From Pacificoceanicola sp049341065 (GTDB lineage: Bacteria > Pseudomonadota > Alphaproteobacteria > Rhodobacterales > Rhodobacteraceae), in assembly GCF_049341065.1 (NCBI RefSeq), contig NZ_JBMPIX010000005.1, positions 186,001-250,000 of the forward strand: DNA of 64,000 nt, given 5' to 3'. Under the pieces are notes generated by a model. The model ran no database searches. It saw only the letters and a program-made list of their open reading frames with translations, and was not told where the DNA came from. Shown here piece by piece: positions 50,561 through 58,453 of this stretch. Position 1 is the stretch's first letter; every line of letters starts with the position of its first letter. A program made the position numbers and the translations under genes.

Positions 50561-50578
50561 CCCTTACCGCCGTCGACA

Positions 50579-50596
50579 TGTAATCCGTTATTAACA
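50579..50596. promoter_or_regulatory. PpsR/CrtJ operator 2 of bchF
   Basis: TGTAATCCGTTATTAACA is a perfect TGT-N12-ACA box. It is 18 bp from operator 1, one helical turn more than the 7-8 bp spacing of the other tandem pairs, so the two remain on the same DNA face. Confidence 0.85.
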
Positions 50597-50699
50597 CCCC
50601 GGGACAACTGCCCTGACCCAAGGGCCACAATTTTCCAATAATTTAATTGAACGTTTCCATCAGGATGCGCGCGTCTTTGTGTGGATGTCCCGTGCAAAA

Positions 50700-50717
50700 T
50701 GTCAATAAAAGTTGACA
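50700..50717. promoter_or_regulatory. PpsR/CrtJ operator upstream of ppaA
   Basis: TGTCAATAAAAGTTGACA is a perfect TGT-N12-ACA box with outer arms TGTCAA/TTGACA. It provides a plus-strand -35 (TTGACA, 50712-50717) 95 nt before the ppaA ATG, suggesting that PpsR controls its own operon. Confidence 0.82.
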
Positions 50718-50812
50718 GATTATCGCCACACGCGCAGATTGAAAGAATAAAAAATGTCGCGAGACTCACTTGAAACGCGTATCTTTATCACCAGCGTCGG
50801 GAGGAGACGTAA

Positions 50813-51610
50813 ATGAATTGCGTTTCAGGGAGGCTCGAACTGCAAGACAAGCGTGACACGGCTATTCGGTTTCTAGTGGAGGCGGCATTGCAATCCGTCG
50901 CCACGACCAAGCAATCATCTGCTCCTCGCTCCCGCGAAGAATGGGTGCAGCGCCTTTGCGCCGAGATCATGTCGGACTCAGAGACCAGCCACCGAAATGT
51001 CATATCCGCCTTACTCGCCACTGGCGTGTCTACTGAGGATGTTTTGCAGACCTATGTGCCCGCTGTTGCGCGGCGTCTTGGTGAGCTCTGGATCCAGGAC
51101 AAGGCGACATTCGTTCAGGTCACTGTCGGCGCCAGCCGTCTTCAGGCGCTCTTTCAGAATGAGAAAAGACCATCCCTCGGGAAATGGCTGGATCGGACCG
51201 TTCCGCTTGGTCAGTCGATGCTAATGATCCTGCCCGAAACCGAAGATCATACGCTTGGCGCTTTTGTTGCCGCCGATCAATTCCGGCGTCACGGGATCTG
51301 GGTGCGCATGTCTATTCGCCTCAAACCACATGAACTTGTTCGTGTTGTTGAGGAAGGCTGCTTCTCTATGCTGGGCATGTCGCTTGCCAGCCATAAATCT
51401 GTCGCAGGCGTTGAGGAGTTGATAAAATTCTTGCGCTCAGCTATGGACCATTGCCCACCAATCGTTATTGGTGGACGCTATATTTTGGATGAAGACGACG
51501 TCGAAGAACGTACCGGTGCGGACTTTGCAGTTCGGTCAGTGCGTGAAGCCATAGAGCGATGTGGGCTGGCAAGCGTCAGCGAGCCGCTCTCAATTGACTC
51601 AATGGCCTGA
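50813..51610 (+). CDS. ppaA: PpaA/AerR, cobalamin-binding antirepressor of PpsR
   Basis: A 265-aa regulator with an N-terminal helical region and a B12-binding (SCHIC-type) domain: YVPAVARRLGELWIQDKATFVQVTVGASRLQ, then LMILPETEDHTLGAFVAADQFRRHG. His146 in EDHTLG is a candidate axial ligand, and VIGGRYILDEDD lies near the C-terminus. In Rhodobacter the homologue antagonises PpsR/CrtJ in response to light and cobalamin. GGGAGGAG precedes ATG 50813; ppsR follows 31 nt later. Confidence 0.92.
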   Translation: MNCVSGRLELQDKRDTAIRFLVEAALQSVATTKQSSAPRSREEWVQRLCAEIMSDSETSHRNVISALLATGVSTEDVLQTYVPAVARRLGELWIQDKATFVQVTVGASRLQALFQNEKRPSLGKWLDRTVPLGQSMLMILPETEDHTLGAFVAADQFRRHGIWVRMSIRLKPHELVRVVEEGCFSMLGMSLASHKSVAGVEELIKFLRSAMDHCPPIVIGGRYILDEDDVEERTGADFAVRSVREAIERCGLASVSEPLSIDSMA

Positions 51611-51641
51611 CAGGAGCTTTGAAACCGCCCGAGGTGGAAGT

Positions 51642-53069
51642 GTGACGAAACAAGATCCGTCTCTTGAATTCAGCTATGCTGGAATGTTGCCTGAGAGCGC
51701 AGAGATAGATCTTTTGATCCAATCCGCTTCGGATATCGCTGTTTACATCGATCAGGCCGGAATCGTTTCGGGGATATTCGTAAGCCCGGAATGTCCTTCG
51801 CTTGGGTGCCTCGATCACTGGGTCGGACGGCCCTTCAGCAGTTTCCTCAATACGGAAAGCAAGAAAAAGTTCGCTGACCGCGTTACGGAAATCAATGGCG
51901 GGTTGACCGAAACGCCCGGTACCATCGAACTGAACCACTGCGACAATGCGGCTTGGGAATTTCCCATTCGATACTCGCCTTTGCGCATCAAGGACAGCAA
52001 CTCCATCCTGATGCTGGGGCGCGACTTGCAGCCCATCGCCGAAGTTCAGCAACGGTTGGTCAATGAACAATTGGCCCATGAACGGGACCTGCAAAAAATT
52101 CGCGGCGCCGAGACGTTTTACCGAGTGGTGCTGGAGGCCTCTGCAACTCCATTGGTCGTGGTCGAGCCCGAAACTGGTCGGATCCGTGACATCAACAGCG
52201 CCGCCGCCACGCTTTTGGGCGCCAAGCCTGACACATTGCCTGGCAATACGTTCAACCAGGCGTTTCAGGGTTTGCGCCGAGGCGAGTTGATGGAGACGCT
52301 GCAAAATGTCGGCTCTTCTGAGGAAAGCCGGAGCATAAAGGCTGTTGCACGCCGCAGCGGCCTTCAGGTTGAGATCTTCCCTGAGTATTTCCGCGCAGCT
52401 GGCGAATTGTGCATGTTGTGCCATCTCGCACAGGTTGGTCAGGATGACACCGGCGGTACAGAGATCGCCCGGTTCCTGACGGCGCTGTTCACGTCGTCGC
52501 CCGACGCAATCGTGATTGTCGATACCAAGGGCATTATCCGCGAGGCCAACGAATCCTTTCTAGTGCTCGCCGATGCAGCCCAACTGCGGGATGTGAAGGG
52601 CAAGCACTTTGCCAAGTTCTTGGTGCGCGGCGAAGTTGACGCGCAACTTTTGCTTGAAGGTGCCCTGCGTGAGGGGCGAATTCGCAACTATTCGACACAG
52701 TTCAAAAGTTCTGTGGGAACGCGCGCCTCGGTCGAATTGTCGATGACCTTGCTTGGGTCGGGCAGCGACGCTGGCTTTGGCATGATCATTCGCGATGTTG
52801 GTCAGAATGCCCGCCCCGTCGATGAACTTCCGCAGGCGATGGTCAGCGAATACGCGCTGCAAAACGTCATGGATCTGGTTGGCACCGCCTCATTGAAAGA
52901 GCTGGTTACTGCAACCTCGGATGTCATCGAACGGATTTGCATTTCCACCGCTTTGCAAATGACCAAGAACAACCGCGTCGCCGCAGCCGAAATGCTGGGC
53001 CTGTCGCGGCAGAGTCTGTACGTGAAGCTGCGGAAATACGACATGCTCAACAGCGAGGCGCAGGAGTAA
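51642..53069 (+). CDS. ppsR: PpsR/CrtJ, redox- and light-responsive repressor of photosynthesis genes
   Basis: A 475-aa regulator: an N-terminal region and PAS domains (about 22-130, 160-270 and 280-390) joined by a Q-linker-like coiled coil (QQRLVNEQLAHERDLQKIRG), then a C-terminal Fis-type helix-turn-helix (NNRVAAAEMLGLSRQSLYVKLRKYDM). Cysteines lie in GELCMLCHL and in ERICISTAL just before the HTH, the latter positioned like the redox-active cysteine of PpsR. Start GTG 51642 with GAGGTGG upstream gives the expected N-terminus (TKQDPSLEF). It should bind the ten TGT-N12-ACA boxes found in this window. Confidence 0.94.
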   Translation: MTKQDPSLEFSYAGMLPESAEIDLLIQSASDIAVYIDQAGIVSGIFVSPECPSLGCLDHWVGRPFSSFLNTESKKKFADRVTEINGGLTETPGTIELNHCDNAAWEFPIRYSPLRIKDSNSILMLGRDLQPIAEVQQRLVNEQLAHERDLQKIRGAETFYRVVLEASATPLVVVEPETGRIRDINSAAATLLGAKPDTLPGNTFNQAFQGLRRGELMETLQNVGSSEESRSIKAVARRSGLQVEIFPEYFRAAGELCMLCHLAQVGQDDTGGTEIARFLTALFTSSPDAIVIVDTKGIIREANESFLVLADAAQLRDVKGKHFAKFLVRGEVDAQLLLEGALREGRIRNYSTQFKSSVGTRASVELSMTLLGSGSDAGFGMIIRDVGQNARPVDELPQAMVSEYALQNVMDLVGTASLKELVTATSDVIERICISTALQMTKNNRVAAAEMLGLSRQSLYVKLRKYDMLNSEAQE

Positions 53070-53121
53070 CCTGACAGGCTTTTTTCGCCAAACGTCAGAA
53101 AACCCTTTCCTCGACTCTCTT

Positions 53122-53139
53122 TGTATAGTTTAGTTTACA
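53122..53139. promoter_or_regulatory. PpsR/CrtJ operator 1 of bchG
   Basis: TGTATAGTTTAGTTTACA is a perfect TGT-N12-ACA box ending in TTTACA, a possible -35. It stands 2 nt before ATG 53142. Confidence 0.85.
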
Positions 53140-53141
53140 CT

Positions 53142-54053
53142 ATGAGTGTAATCTATGATTTACACGCGGTGCGACGCGCCCCAAGTCCCCGCGCCGTTCT
53201 GACGCTGATCAAACCCATAACGTGGTTCCCGCCAATTTGGGCATATCTCTGCGGCGCAGTCTCGTCTGGGGTGGCTTTTTCATCTGCGCCGTTTCAGGTC
53301 GTGCTTGGCATGTTGCTCGCCGGTCCCGTCGTCTGCGGGATGAGCCAAGCGGCGAACGACTGGTGTGACAGGCACGTGGACGCCATCAACGAACCCGATC
53401 GCCCGATCCCCTCAGGCCGCATTCCGGGCCGTTGGGGGTTGTGGATCGCCCTGATGATGACGGCGCTTTCGCTTTGGATCGGATCGTACCTTGGCGTTTG
53501 GGGCTTTGGCGCGACCGTCTTTGGCGTGCTGGCCGCATGGGCCTATTCTGCGGAACCGATCCGGCTGAAGCGGTCCGGCGTCTGGGGCCCCGGACTGGTT
53601 GGCCTGTGTTACGAAGGGCTGCCGTGGTTCACGGGGGCGGCGGTTCTGTCCGCCGGGGCGCCTTCGCTCCAGATCGTCATCCTCGCCGGGCTCTATGCCC
53701 TTGGTGCGCATGGCATCATGACATTGAATGATTTCAAGGCATTGGAAGGGGATCGCCAAATGGGCGTGAACTCCCTGCCAGTGACGCTCGGCCCCGAGCG
53801 CGCAGCCAAGGTTGCCTGTTGGGTAATGGCGCTGCCGCAGGTGGTGGTGATTGCTCTTCTCATCTACTGGGGCGCGCCGCTGTTTGCGCTGGCCATCACG
53901 GCTCTGTTGCTGGGGCAGATCTGGGCCATGCGCGTTTTGCTGTCAGATCCCAAGGCGCGCGCGCCTTGGTACAACGGCACGGGCGTTCTGATGTACGTCA
54001 GCGGGATGATGACCGCCGCCTTTGCCCTGCGCATGATAGGAGATGTCCTATGA
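53142..54053 (+). CDS. bchG: Bacteriochlorophyll synthase (geranylgeranyl/phytyl transferase)
   Basis: A 303-aa UbiA-family prenyltransferase esterifying bacteriochlorophyllide a in the membrane. Aspartate motif NDWCDRHVDAINEPDRPIPSGRIPGRWG; second loop LNDFKALEGDRQMGVNSLPV. ATG 53142 gives an N-terminus of normal family length (SVIYDLH...PRAVLTLIKPITWFPP) but has no Shine-Dalgarno sequence and lies between two PpsR boxes. GTG 53169 is an alternative close to the expected transcript start. The stop overlaps the next gene (ATGA). Confidence 0.93.
   Translation: MSVIYDLHAVRRAPSPRAVLTLIKPITWFPPIWAYLCGAVSSGVAFSSAPFQVVLGMLLAGPVVCGMSQAANDWCDRHVDAINEPDRPIPSGRIPGRWGLWIALMMTALSLWIGSYLGVWGFGATVFGVLAAWAYSAEPIRLKRSGVWGPGLVGLCYEGLPWFTGAAVLSAGAPSLQIVILAGLYALGAHGIMTLNDFKALEGDRQMGVNSLPVTLGPERAAKVACWVMALPQVVVIALLIYWGAPLFALAITALLLGQIWAMRVLLSDPKARAPWYNGTGVLMYVSGMMTAAFALRMIGDVL
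53147..53164. promoter_or_regulatory. PpsR/CrtJ operator 2 of bchG, within the apparent coding start
   Basis: TGTAATCTATGATTTACA is a perfect TGT-N12-ACA box 7 bp after operator 1. It lies inside codons 2-8 of bchG if ATG 53142 is used, which is unusual for an operator. Confidence 0.85.
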
Positions 54054-55342
54054 CACTGGGTTGGTTTTCGATCATCCGGCTGGGCTTGGTGCAAATGGCG
54101 CTTGGTGCCATCGTTGTTCTGACCACCTCGACCCTTAACCGTTTGATGGTGGTCGAAATGGCGTTGCCCGCAGTGTTGCCCGGACTGCTTGTTGCCCTGC
54201 ATTACGGCATTCAAATCACCCGCCCCAACTGGGGGTTCCTGTCCGACACTGGTGGCCACCGGACACGCTGGATCATTGGCGGCATGGCTTGTCTTGGGCT
54301 GGGCGCCTTTGGCGCTGCCGTCGGCGTTGTGCTTTTCGCCACCAGCTTTGCCACGGGCCTTGCCCTGTCGATCCTGAGTTATGCGCTTATCGGGCTGGGC
54401 GTCGGGGCCTCTGGCACATCGCTTCTGGCCTTGCTTGCCACGGCGACGGAGCCCCGCCGCCGCGCCGCTGCCGCCACCATCACCTGGCTGATGATGATCT
54501 TTGGCATTGCCGTAACCGCTGGCACCGTCGGGGCCTTCCTCGATCCGTACTCGCCCGCACTTTTGCTGCGTATCGTTGCCATTGTCACAGTGGGTGCCCT
54601 TGGCCTGACCGTACTTTCGGTCTGGGGCATTGAGCGGCGCGTCAAACCCAGCGCCCCGGCGTCGGAGGCCCCGCGCTTCATCGATGGTTTGCGCGAAGTC
54701 TGGGCCGAGCCTGCCGCCCGAAATTTCACGGTCTTCGTCTTCCTCTCGATGACCGCATACTTCATGCAAGAGCTGATCCTCGAACCCTACGCCGGGTTGA
54801 TCTTTGGCTTCACCCCCGGACAATCGACGCAGTTGAGCGGCGCGCAGAATGGCGGCGTCTTCCTTGGCATGCTGACGGTCGGCGTTGCCGCCACGGGCCT
54901 GCGGATCGGCAGCCTGCGGGCGTGGGTTGTGGCCGGGTGTCTCGGCTCGGCGGCCAGTCTGGTGGCCATCTCGCTGGCAGGGGCTTTTGCCCTGGCACCA
55001 GCCTTGCTGCCAGCAGTGGTCGCGCTTGGAGTGTTCAACGGGATGTTCGCAGTTGCGGCGATCGGATCGATGATGGCCTTGGCCAGCGAAGGCCGCGAGG
55101 CGCGCGAGGGGACCCGCATGGGCCTTTGGGGCGCGGCGCAGGCCATCGCGGCAGGCTTTGGTGGCCTGATCGGCGCTGCCGCCGTAGATGTGATGCGCAT
55201 CGCCCTGACGGACGATTCCATCGCCTTTGGCTCGGTCTTTCTGTTTGAGGCCGGCCTGTTTCTTGCCGCTGCGCTGCTGGCCCAGAAAGTCATCGCTGAC
55301 CGCCGCACCCCCGCAGGCGCTCCCATGGTACCCGGAGAATGA
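54050..55342 (+). CDS. PucC/BCD-family MFS protein (bch2, orf428 type)
   Basis: A 430-aa membrane protein of about 12 helices, related to LhaA/PucC, located between bchG and bchP as in other purple-bacterial clusters. Motifs: LGLVQMALGAIVVLTTSTLNRLMVVE and YFMQELILEPYAGLIFGFTPGQSTQ, matching the corresponding LhaA blocks. It probably delivers bacteriochlorophyll or assists complex assembly. ATG 54050 overlaps the bchG stop; ATG 55339 of bchP overlaps its own stop. Confidence 0.9.
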   Translation: MTLGWFSIIRLGLVQMALGAIVVLTTSTLNRLMVVEMALPAVLPGLLVALHYGIQITRPNWGFLSDTGGHRTRWIIGGMACLGLGAFGAAVGVVLFATSFATGLALSILSYALIGLGVGASGTSLLALLATATEPRRRAAAATITWLMMIFGIAVTAGTVGAFLDPYSPALLLRIVAIVTVGALGLTVLSVWGIERRVKPSAPASEAPRFIDGLREVWAEPAARNFTVFVFLSMTAYFMQELILEPYAGLIFGFTPGQSTQLSGAQNGGVFLGMLTVGVAATGLRIGSLRAWVVAGCLGSAASLVAISLAGAFALAPALLPAVVALGVFNGMFAVAAIGSMMALASEGREAREGTRMGLWGAAQAIAAGFGGLIGAAAVDVMRIALTDDSIAFGSVFLFEAGLFLAAALLAQKVIADRRTPAGAPMVPGE

Positions 55343-56523
55343 ACATGTATGATGTCATCGTCGTGGGCGGAGGCCCGGCCGGCGCCACTGCCGCTGAAGA
55401 TCTTGCCCGTTCGGGTCACACCGTTGCGCTTTTGGATCGTGCCGGGCGCATCAAACCCTGCGGCGGCGCTATCCCGCCGCGCTTGATCACGGACTTCAAC
55501 ATCCCCGAGTCTCAGCTTGTCGCCAAAGTGACCACGGCGCGCATGATATCACCCACTGGACGCAAGGTAGATATCCCGATCGAGGACGGCTTTGTCGGCA
55601 TGGTAGATCGCGCCTTTTTCGACGAATTCCTGCGCGCGCGCGCGGCCTCGGCTGGGGCAAGGCGCCTCACAGGCACCTATCGCCGCATAGAACGCGATGA
55701 AAATGGCCCCCGGGTGATTTATCGCGACAAGGCAGACGGGACCGAAAAAAGTGTGAGCGCCAAGCTGATCATTGGCGCCGACGGCGCGCGTTCAAACGTG
55801 GCCCGCGACGAGGTTCCGGGCGGCGCTGAAATCCCCTATGTCATCGCATACCATGAAATAATCGAAGCGCCGACAGGGCAGGGCGATTACGATCCCTTGC
55901 GCTGTGACGTGATCTACGACGGGCGCATTTCACCGGATTTTTATGGCTGGATATTCCCGCACGGAAATTCCGCCAGCGTCGGGATGGGTTCCATGGTGCG
56001 AGAGGTTGATGTCAAACAAGCGACCGCCGACTTGCGCGCCGCTTCCGGTCTGACGGATTGTGAAACCCTGCGCCGCGAGGGCGCGCCGATCCCGCTAAAG
56101 CCCCTGGATCGCTGGGACAATGGTCGTGACGTGGTATTGGCTGGCGATTCCGCAGGCGTGGTCGCGCCAAGTTCGGGCGAGGGCATTTACTACGCCATGG
56201 TCGGTGGCCGCGTCGCCGCCACTGCCGCGGCGGCCTGCCTTGCTTCGGGCCGGGTACGCGATTTGCGGCTGGCGCGGCAGCTTTTCATGCGTGAGCACAA
56301 AACCGTCTTTCGGGTGCTCGCTTCCATGCAAAAGGCCTATTACCGCTCGGATGAGCGGCGCGAGAGGTTCGTCTCGTTGTGTCATGACGTGGATGTTCAG
56401 CGTCTAACATTCGAAGCCTATATGAACAAAAAGCTAGTGCATGCCCGTCCGATGGCCCACCTGAAGATCGGTCTCAAGAACCTGGCCCATCTGACCGGTC
56501 TCGTGCCTGCGGCGCGAACATGA
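55339..56523 (+). CDS. bchP: Geranylgeranyl bacteriochlorophyll/diphosphate reductase
   Basis: A 394-aa FAD enzyme saturating the geranylgeranyl tail to phytyl. N-terminal FAD motif YDVIVVGGGPAGATAAEDLARSG; further RIKPCGGAIPPRLI, LIIGADGARSNVARDEVPG, GDSAGVVAPSSGEGIYYAMVGG. The start overlaps the upstream stop (ATGA) and the stop overlaps idi (ATGA). Confidence 0.95.
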   Translation: MNMYDVIVVGGGPAGATAAEDLARSGHTVALLDRAGRIKPCGGAIPPRLITDFNIPESQLVAKVTTARMISPTGRKVDIPIEDGFVGMVDRAFFDEFLRARAASAGARRLTGTYRRIERDENGPRVIYRDKADGTEKSVSAKLIIGADGARSNVARDEVPGGAEIPYVIAYHEIIEAPTGQGDYDPLRCDVIYDGRISPDFYGWIFPHGNSASVGMGSMVREVDVKQATADLRAASGLTDCETLRREGAPIPLKPLDRWDNGRDVVLAGDSAGVVAPSSGEGIYYAMVGGRVAATAAAACLASGRVRDLRLARQLFMREHKTVFRVLASMQKAYYRSDERRERFVSLCHDVDVQRLTFEAYMNKKLVHARPMAHLKIGLKNLAHLTGLVPAART

Positions 56524-57035
56524 ATGCGATGATCCCCGCTTGGGTCGATGGAGACCTTGTCGCCGTCGAAAAGCTAGAGGTACACAGGCGCGGGCTGTTG
56601 CACAAAGCGGTCTCCGTCTTTGTGCTGTGCGGCAATGACGTGCTTATCCAGCGGCGTGCCATGGGAAAATACCACACGCCCGGACTTTGGGCGAACACCT
56701 GTTGCACACACCCCGAATGGGACGAGGATCCCAAGGACTGCGCCAACCGGCGGTTGCGTGAGGAACTGGGGATCACAGGCCTGAGCCTTGAGCACAAGGA
56801 CCGCCTGACCTATCGCGCACCGGTCGGCAATGGCTTGGTCGAACATGAGCGCGTGGATGTGTTTCTGTCGCGTGGAACCCGCCGCATCGCAACCGAGCCG
56901 GATCCCGCTGAAGTCATGCAAACGGATTGGGTAGACATGGCCGAGCTTTTCGACCGGGTGCAGCGAACCCCAAGCCGATATACCCCTTGGCTGGCTATTT
57001 ATCTTTCCGAATACGCGGACAGCATTTTTGCCTGA
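56520..57035 (+). CDS. idi: Isopentenyl-diphosphate delta-isomerase (type I)
   Basis: A 171-aa Nudix-fold isomerase interconverting IPP and DMAPP for carotenoid and phytyl synthesis. Active-site blocks: GLWANTCCTHPEWDEDPKDCANRRLREELG (Cys and Nudix glutamates) and the acidic VEHERVDVF. The C-terminus YTPWLAIYLSEYADSIFA looks complete. It is the last gene of the PGC; foreign-looking sequence begins right after its stop. Confidence 0.93.
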   Translation: MNAMIPAWVDGDLVAVEKLEVHRRGLLHKAVSVFVLCGNDVLIQRRAMGKYHTPGLWANTCCTHPEWDEDPKDCANRRLREELGITGLSLEHKDRLTYRAPVGNGLVEHERVDVFLSRGTRRIATEPDPAEVMQTDWVDMAELFDRVQRTPSRYTPWLAIYLSEYADSIFA

Positions 57036-57158
57036 CGCGACCTCGGCATCAGCAAAAACACCGTCCTGGCGATTGCCAAGCGTGAAGACATCACCCCGAA
57101 ACAGACCCAGAACCCTAGTCAAACTGGCCAGATAAGCTCCAAAGAACCTTCGGCCTAA
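57036..57158 (+). pseudogene. Remnant of a helix-turn-helix (transposase-like) gene after idi
   Basis: Immediately after the idi stop, the same frame stays open for 40 codons to TAA 57156-57158. It reads RDLGISKNTVLAIAKRED and ITPKQTQN, which looks like the recognition helix of a transposase or site-specific DNA-binding protein. There is no start codon or ribosome site. It is probably the C-terminal stump of an older mobile element; the family was not identified. Confidence 0.45.
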
Positions 57159-57177
57159 AGACATGCCTCCATGGGCT

Positions 57178-57180
57178 ATT
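57178..57180. repeat. IS target-site duplication, left copy (ATT)
   Basis: ATT before the left IS end is repeated after the right end at 58451-58453; 3 bp is typical of IS3-family insertions. Confidence 0.7.
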
Positions 57181-57260
57181 TGAGCTACCCCCCAAAATTC
57201 GGACAGTGACGGAAGCTACGATCTGAGGTCTGCTGATCCCCAAAACGAGGAGATCAGAAC

Positions 57261-57560
57261 ATGTCGAAACGCAGGAACCATGACGCGGCGTTCAAGGCGC
57301 GGGTGCCGTTGGAGGCGCTGAAGGGCGAGCGCACGGTGTCGGAACTGGCGACCGCTTACGAGGTCCATCCGACGATGATACATCAGTGGAAAAAGGCGCT
57401 GCTGGAAGGTGCCGCAGGCATTTTCGAGCGCGGCGGCAAGGCTGCGGTGGCGGCCGAGGTTGCCGAAGAAACGATCCGTGACCTGCACGTCAAGATCGGA
57501 GAGCTGGCTGTGGCCAACGATTTTTTGTCACGAAAGCTCAAGACCTGGATCGGGAAGTGA
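57261..57560 (+). CDS. IS3-family transposase OrfA
   Basis: A 99-aa helix-turn-helix protein: KRRNHDAAFKARVPLEALKG, then VSELATAYEVHPTMIHQWKK (DNA-binding), followed by a leucine-heptad region (EETIRDLHVKIGELAVANDFL) for oligomerisation. GAGGAGAT precedes the ATG. It overlaps OrfB by 4 nt (GTGA). Confidence 0.92.
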   Translation: MSKRRNHDAAFKARVPLEALKGERTVSELATAYEVHPTMIHQWKKALLEGAAGIFERGGKAAVAAEVAEETIRDLHVKIGELAVANDFLSRKLKTWIGK

Positions 57561-58411
57561 GGCGGGGCATGATCGAACGAACCCATCCCAAGCTGTCGGT
57601 CGGGGCACAGTGCCAGTTGCTGTCGATCTCGCGGTCGCCGTTTTACTACGCGCCGCAGGGCGAGACGGCGCTGAACCTTGACCTCATGTTGCTGGTCGAC
57701 AAGCAGTTCCTGGACACGCCGTTTTACGGCGTCCGGCAGATGACGTGGCACCTGCAGAACGAGGGGCATGCCGTGAACGAAAAGCGCATCAGGCGGCTGA
57801 TGCGCCTCATGCGATTGATGCCAATCTACCAGAAACCCAAGACCAGCAAGCCTGCGAAGGGGCACAAGACCTACCCCTATCTGCTCGGAGGAATGCGGAT
57901 CGACAGACCAAATCAGATCTGGTGCGCCGACATCACCTATTTGCCCATGCGCAAAGGCTTTCTCTATCTGGTCGCCATCATGGACTGGTTCACCCGCAAG
58001 GTACTGGCCTGGCGCATCTCCAACACGCTGGAGGCCGAGTTCTGCCTCGAGGCGCTGAACGAGGCCATCCACAAGTTCGGCCCGCCCGAAATCATGAACA
58101 CCGACCAGGGGTCGCAGTTCACATCCTTCGACTGGACCGACCGGCTGAAGCGGGCAAAGACCAAGATATCGATGGATGGCAAAGCCCGATACCTCGACAA
58201 CATCTTCATCGAACGTCTCTGGCGGTCTCTGAAATATGAATGCGTCTACCTGCACGCCTGGGAAACCGGGTCCCAAGCCAAGGCAGGCGTCGGCCGCTGG
58301 ATCACCTTTTACAACCACCAGCGGCCCCATGCCGCCCATGGCGGTCAACCGCCCGCCGTGGTCTACTTCAACAGCATTGAAACCGGTCAGCAGGAGCGGA
58401 CAGTAGCTTAA
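57557..58411 (+). CDS. IS3-family transposase OrfB (DDE integrase domain)
   Basis: A 284-aa catalytic subunit with an rve integrase core. Catalytic triad contexts are WCADITYLP (Asp), MNTDQGSQFTS (Asp) and FIERLWRSLKYE (Glu, 35 residues after the second Asp); upstream is FYGVRQMTWHLQNEGHAVNEKRIRRLM. It starts at GTG 57557 in the OrfA stop, in the -1 frame. It may also be made as an OrfAB fusion by -1 frameshifting, as usual in the family. Confidence 0.93.
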   Translation: MRRGMIERTHPKLSVGAQCQLLSISRSPFYYAPQGETALNLDLMLLVDKQFLDTPFYGVRQMTWHLQNEGHAVNEKRIRRLMRLMRLMPIYQKPKTSKPAKGHKTYPYLLGGMRIDRPNQIWCADITYLPMRKGFLYLVAIMDWFTRKVLAWRISNTLEAEFCLEALNEAIHKFGPPEIMNTDQGSQFTSFDWTDRLKRAKTKISMDGKARYLDNIFIERLWRSLKYECVYLHAWETGSQAKAGVGRWITFYNHQRPHAAHGGQPPAVVYFNSIETGQQERTVA

Positions 58412-58450
58412 ATCATCCCGGAAACTGTCCAAGGATCGGGGAGTAGCTCA

Positions 58451-58453
58451 ATT
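58451..58453. repeat. IS target-site duplication, right copy (ATT)
   Basis: Direct repeat of 57178-57180, immediately outside the right inverted repeat. Confidence 0.7.

Larger units (their letters stand above)
57181..58450 (+). mobile_element. IS3-family insertion sequence, complete
   Basis: A 1270-bp element bounded by imperfect 27-bp inverted repeats that match at 21 of 27 positions (57181-57207 and 58424-58450, outer tips TGAGCTAC, inner tips GGACAGT) and flanked by ATT duplications. It encodes OrfA and OrfB in a -1 frame relation. It lies 145 nt after idi, at the right edge of the PGC, within a DUF3885-like gene. Intact ORFs and a visible duplication suggest a fairly recent insertion. 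Confidence 0.9.
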
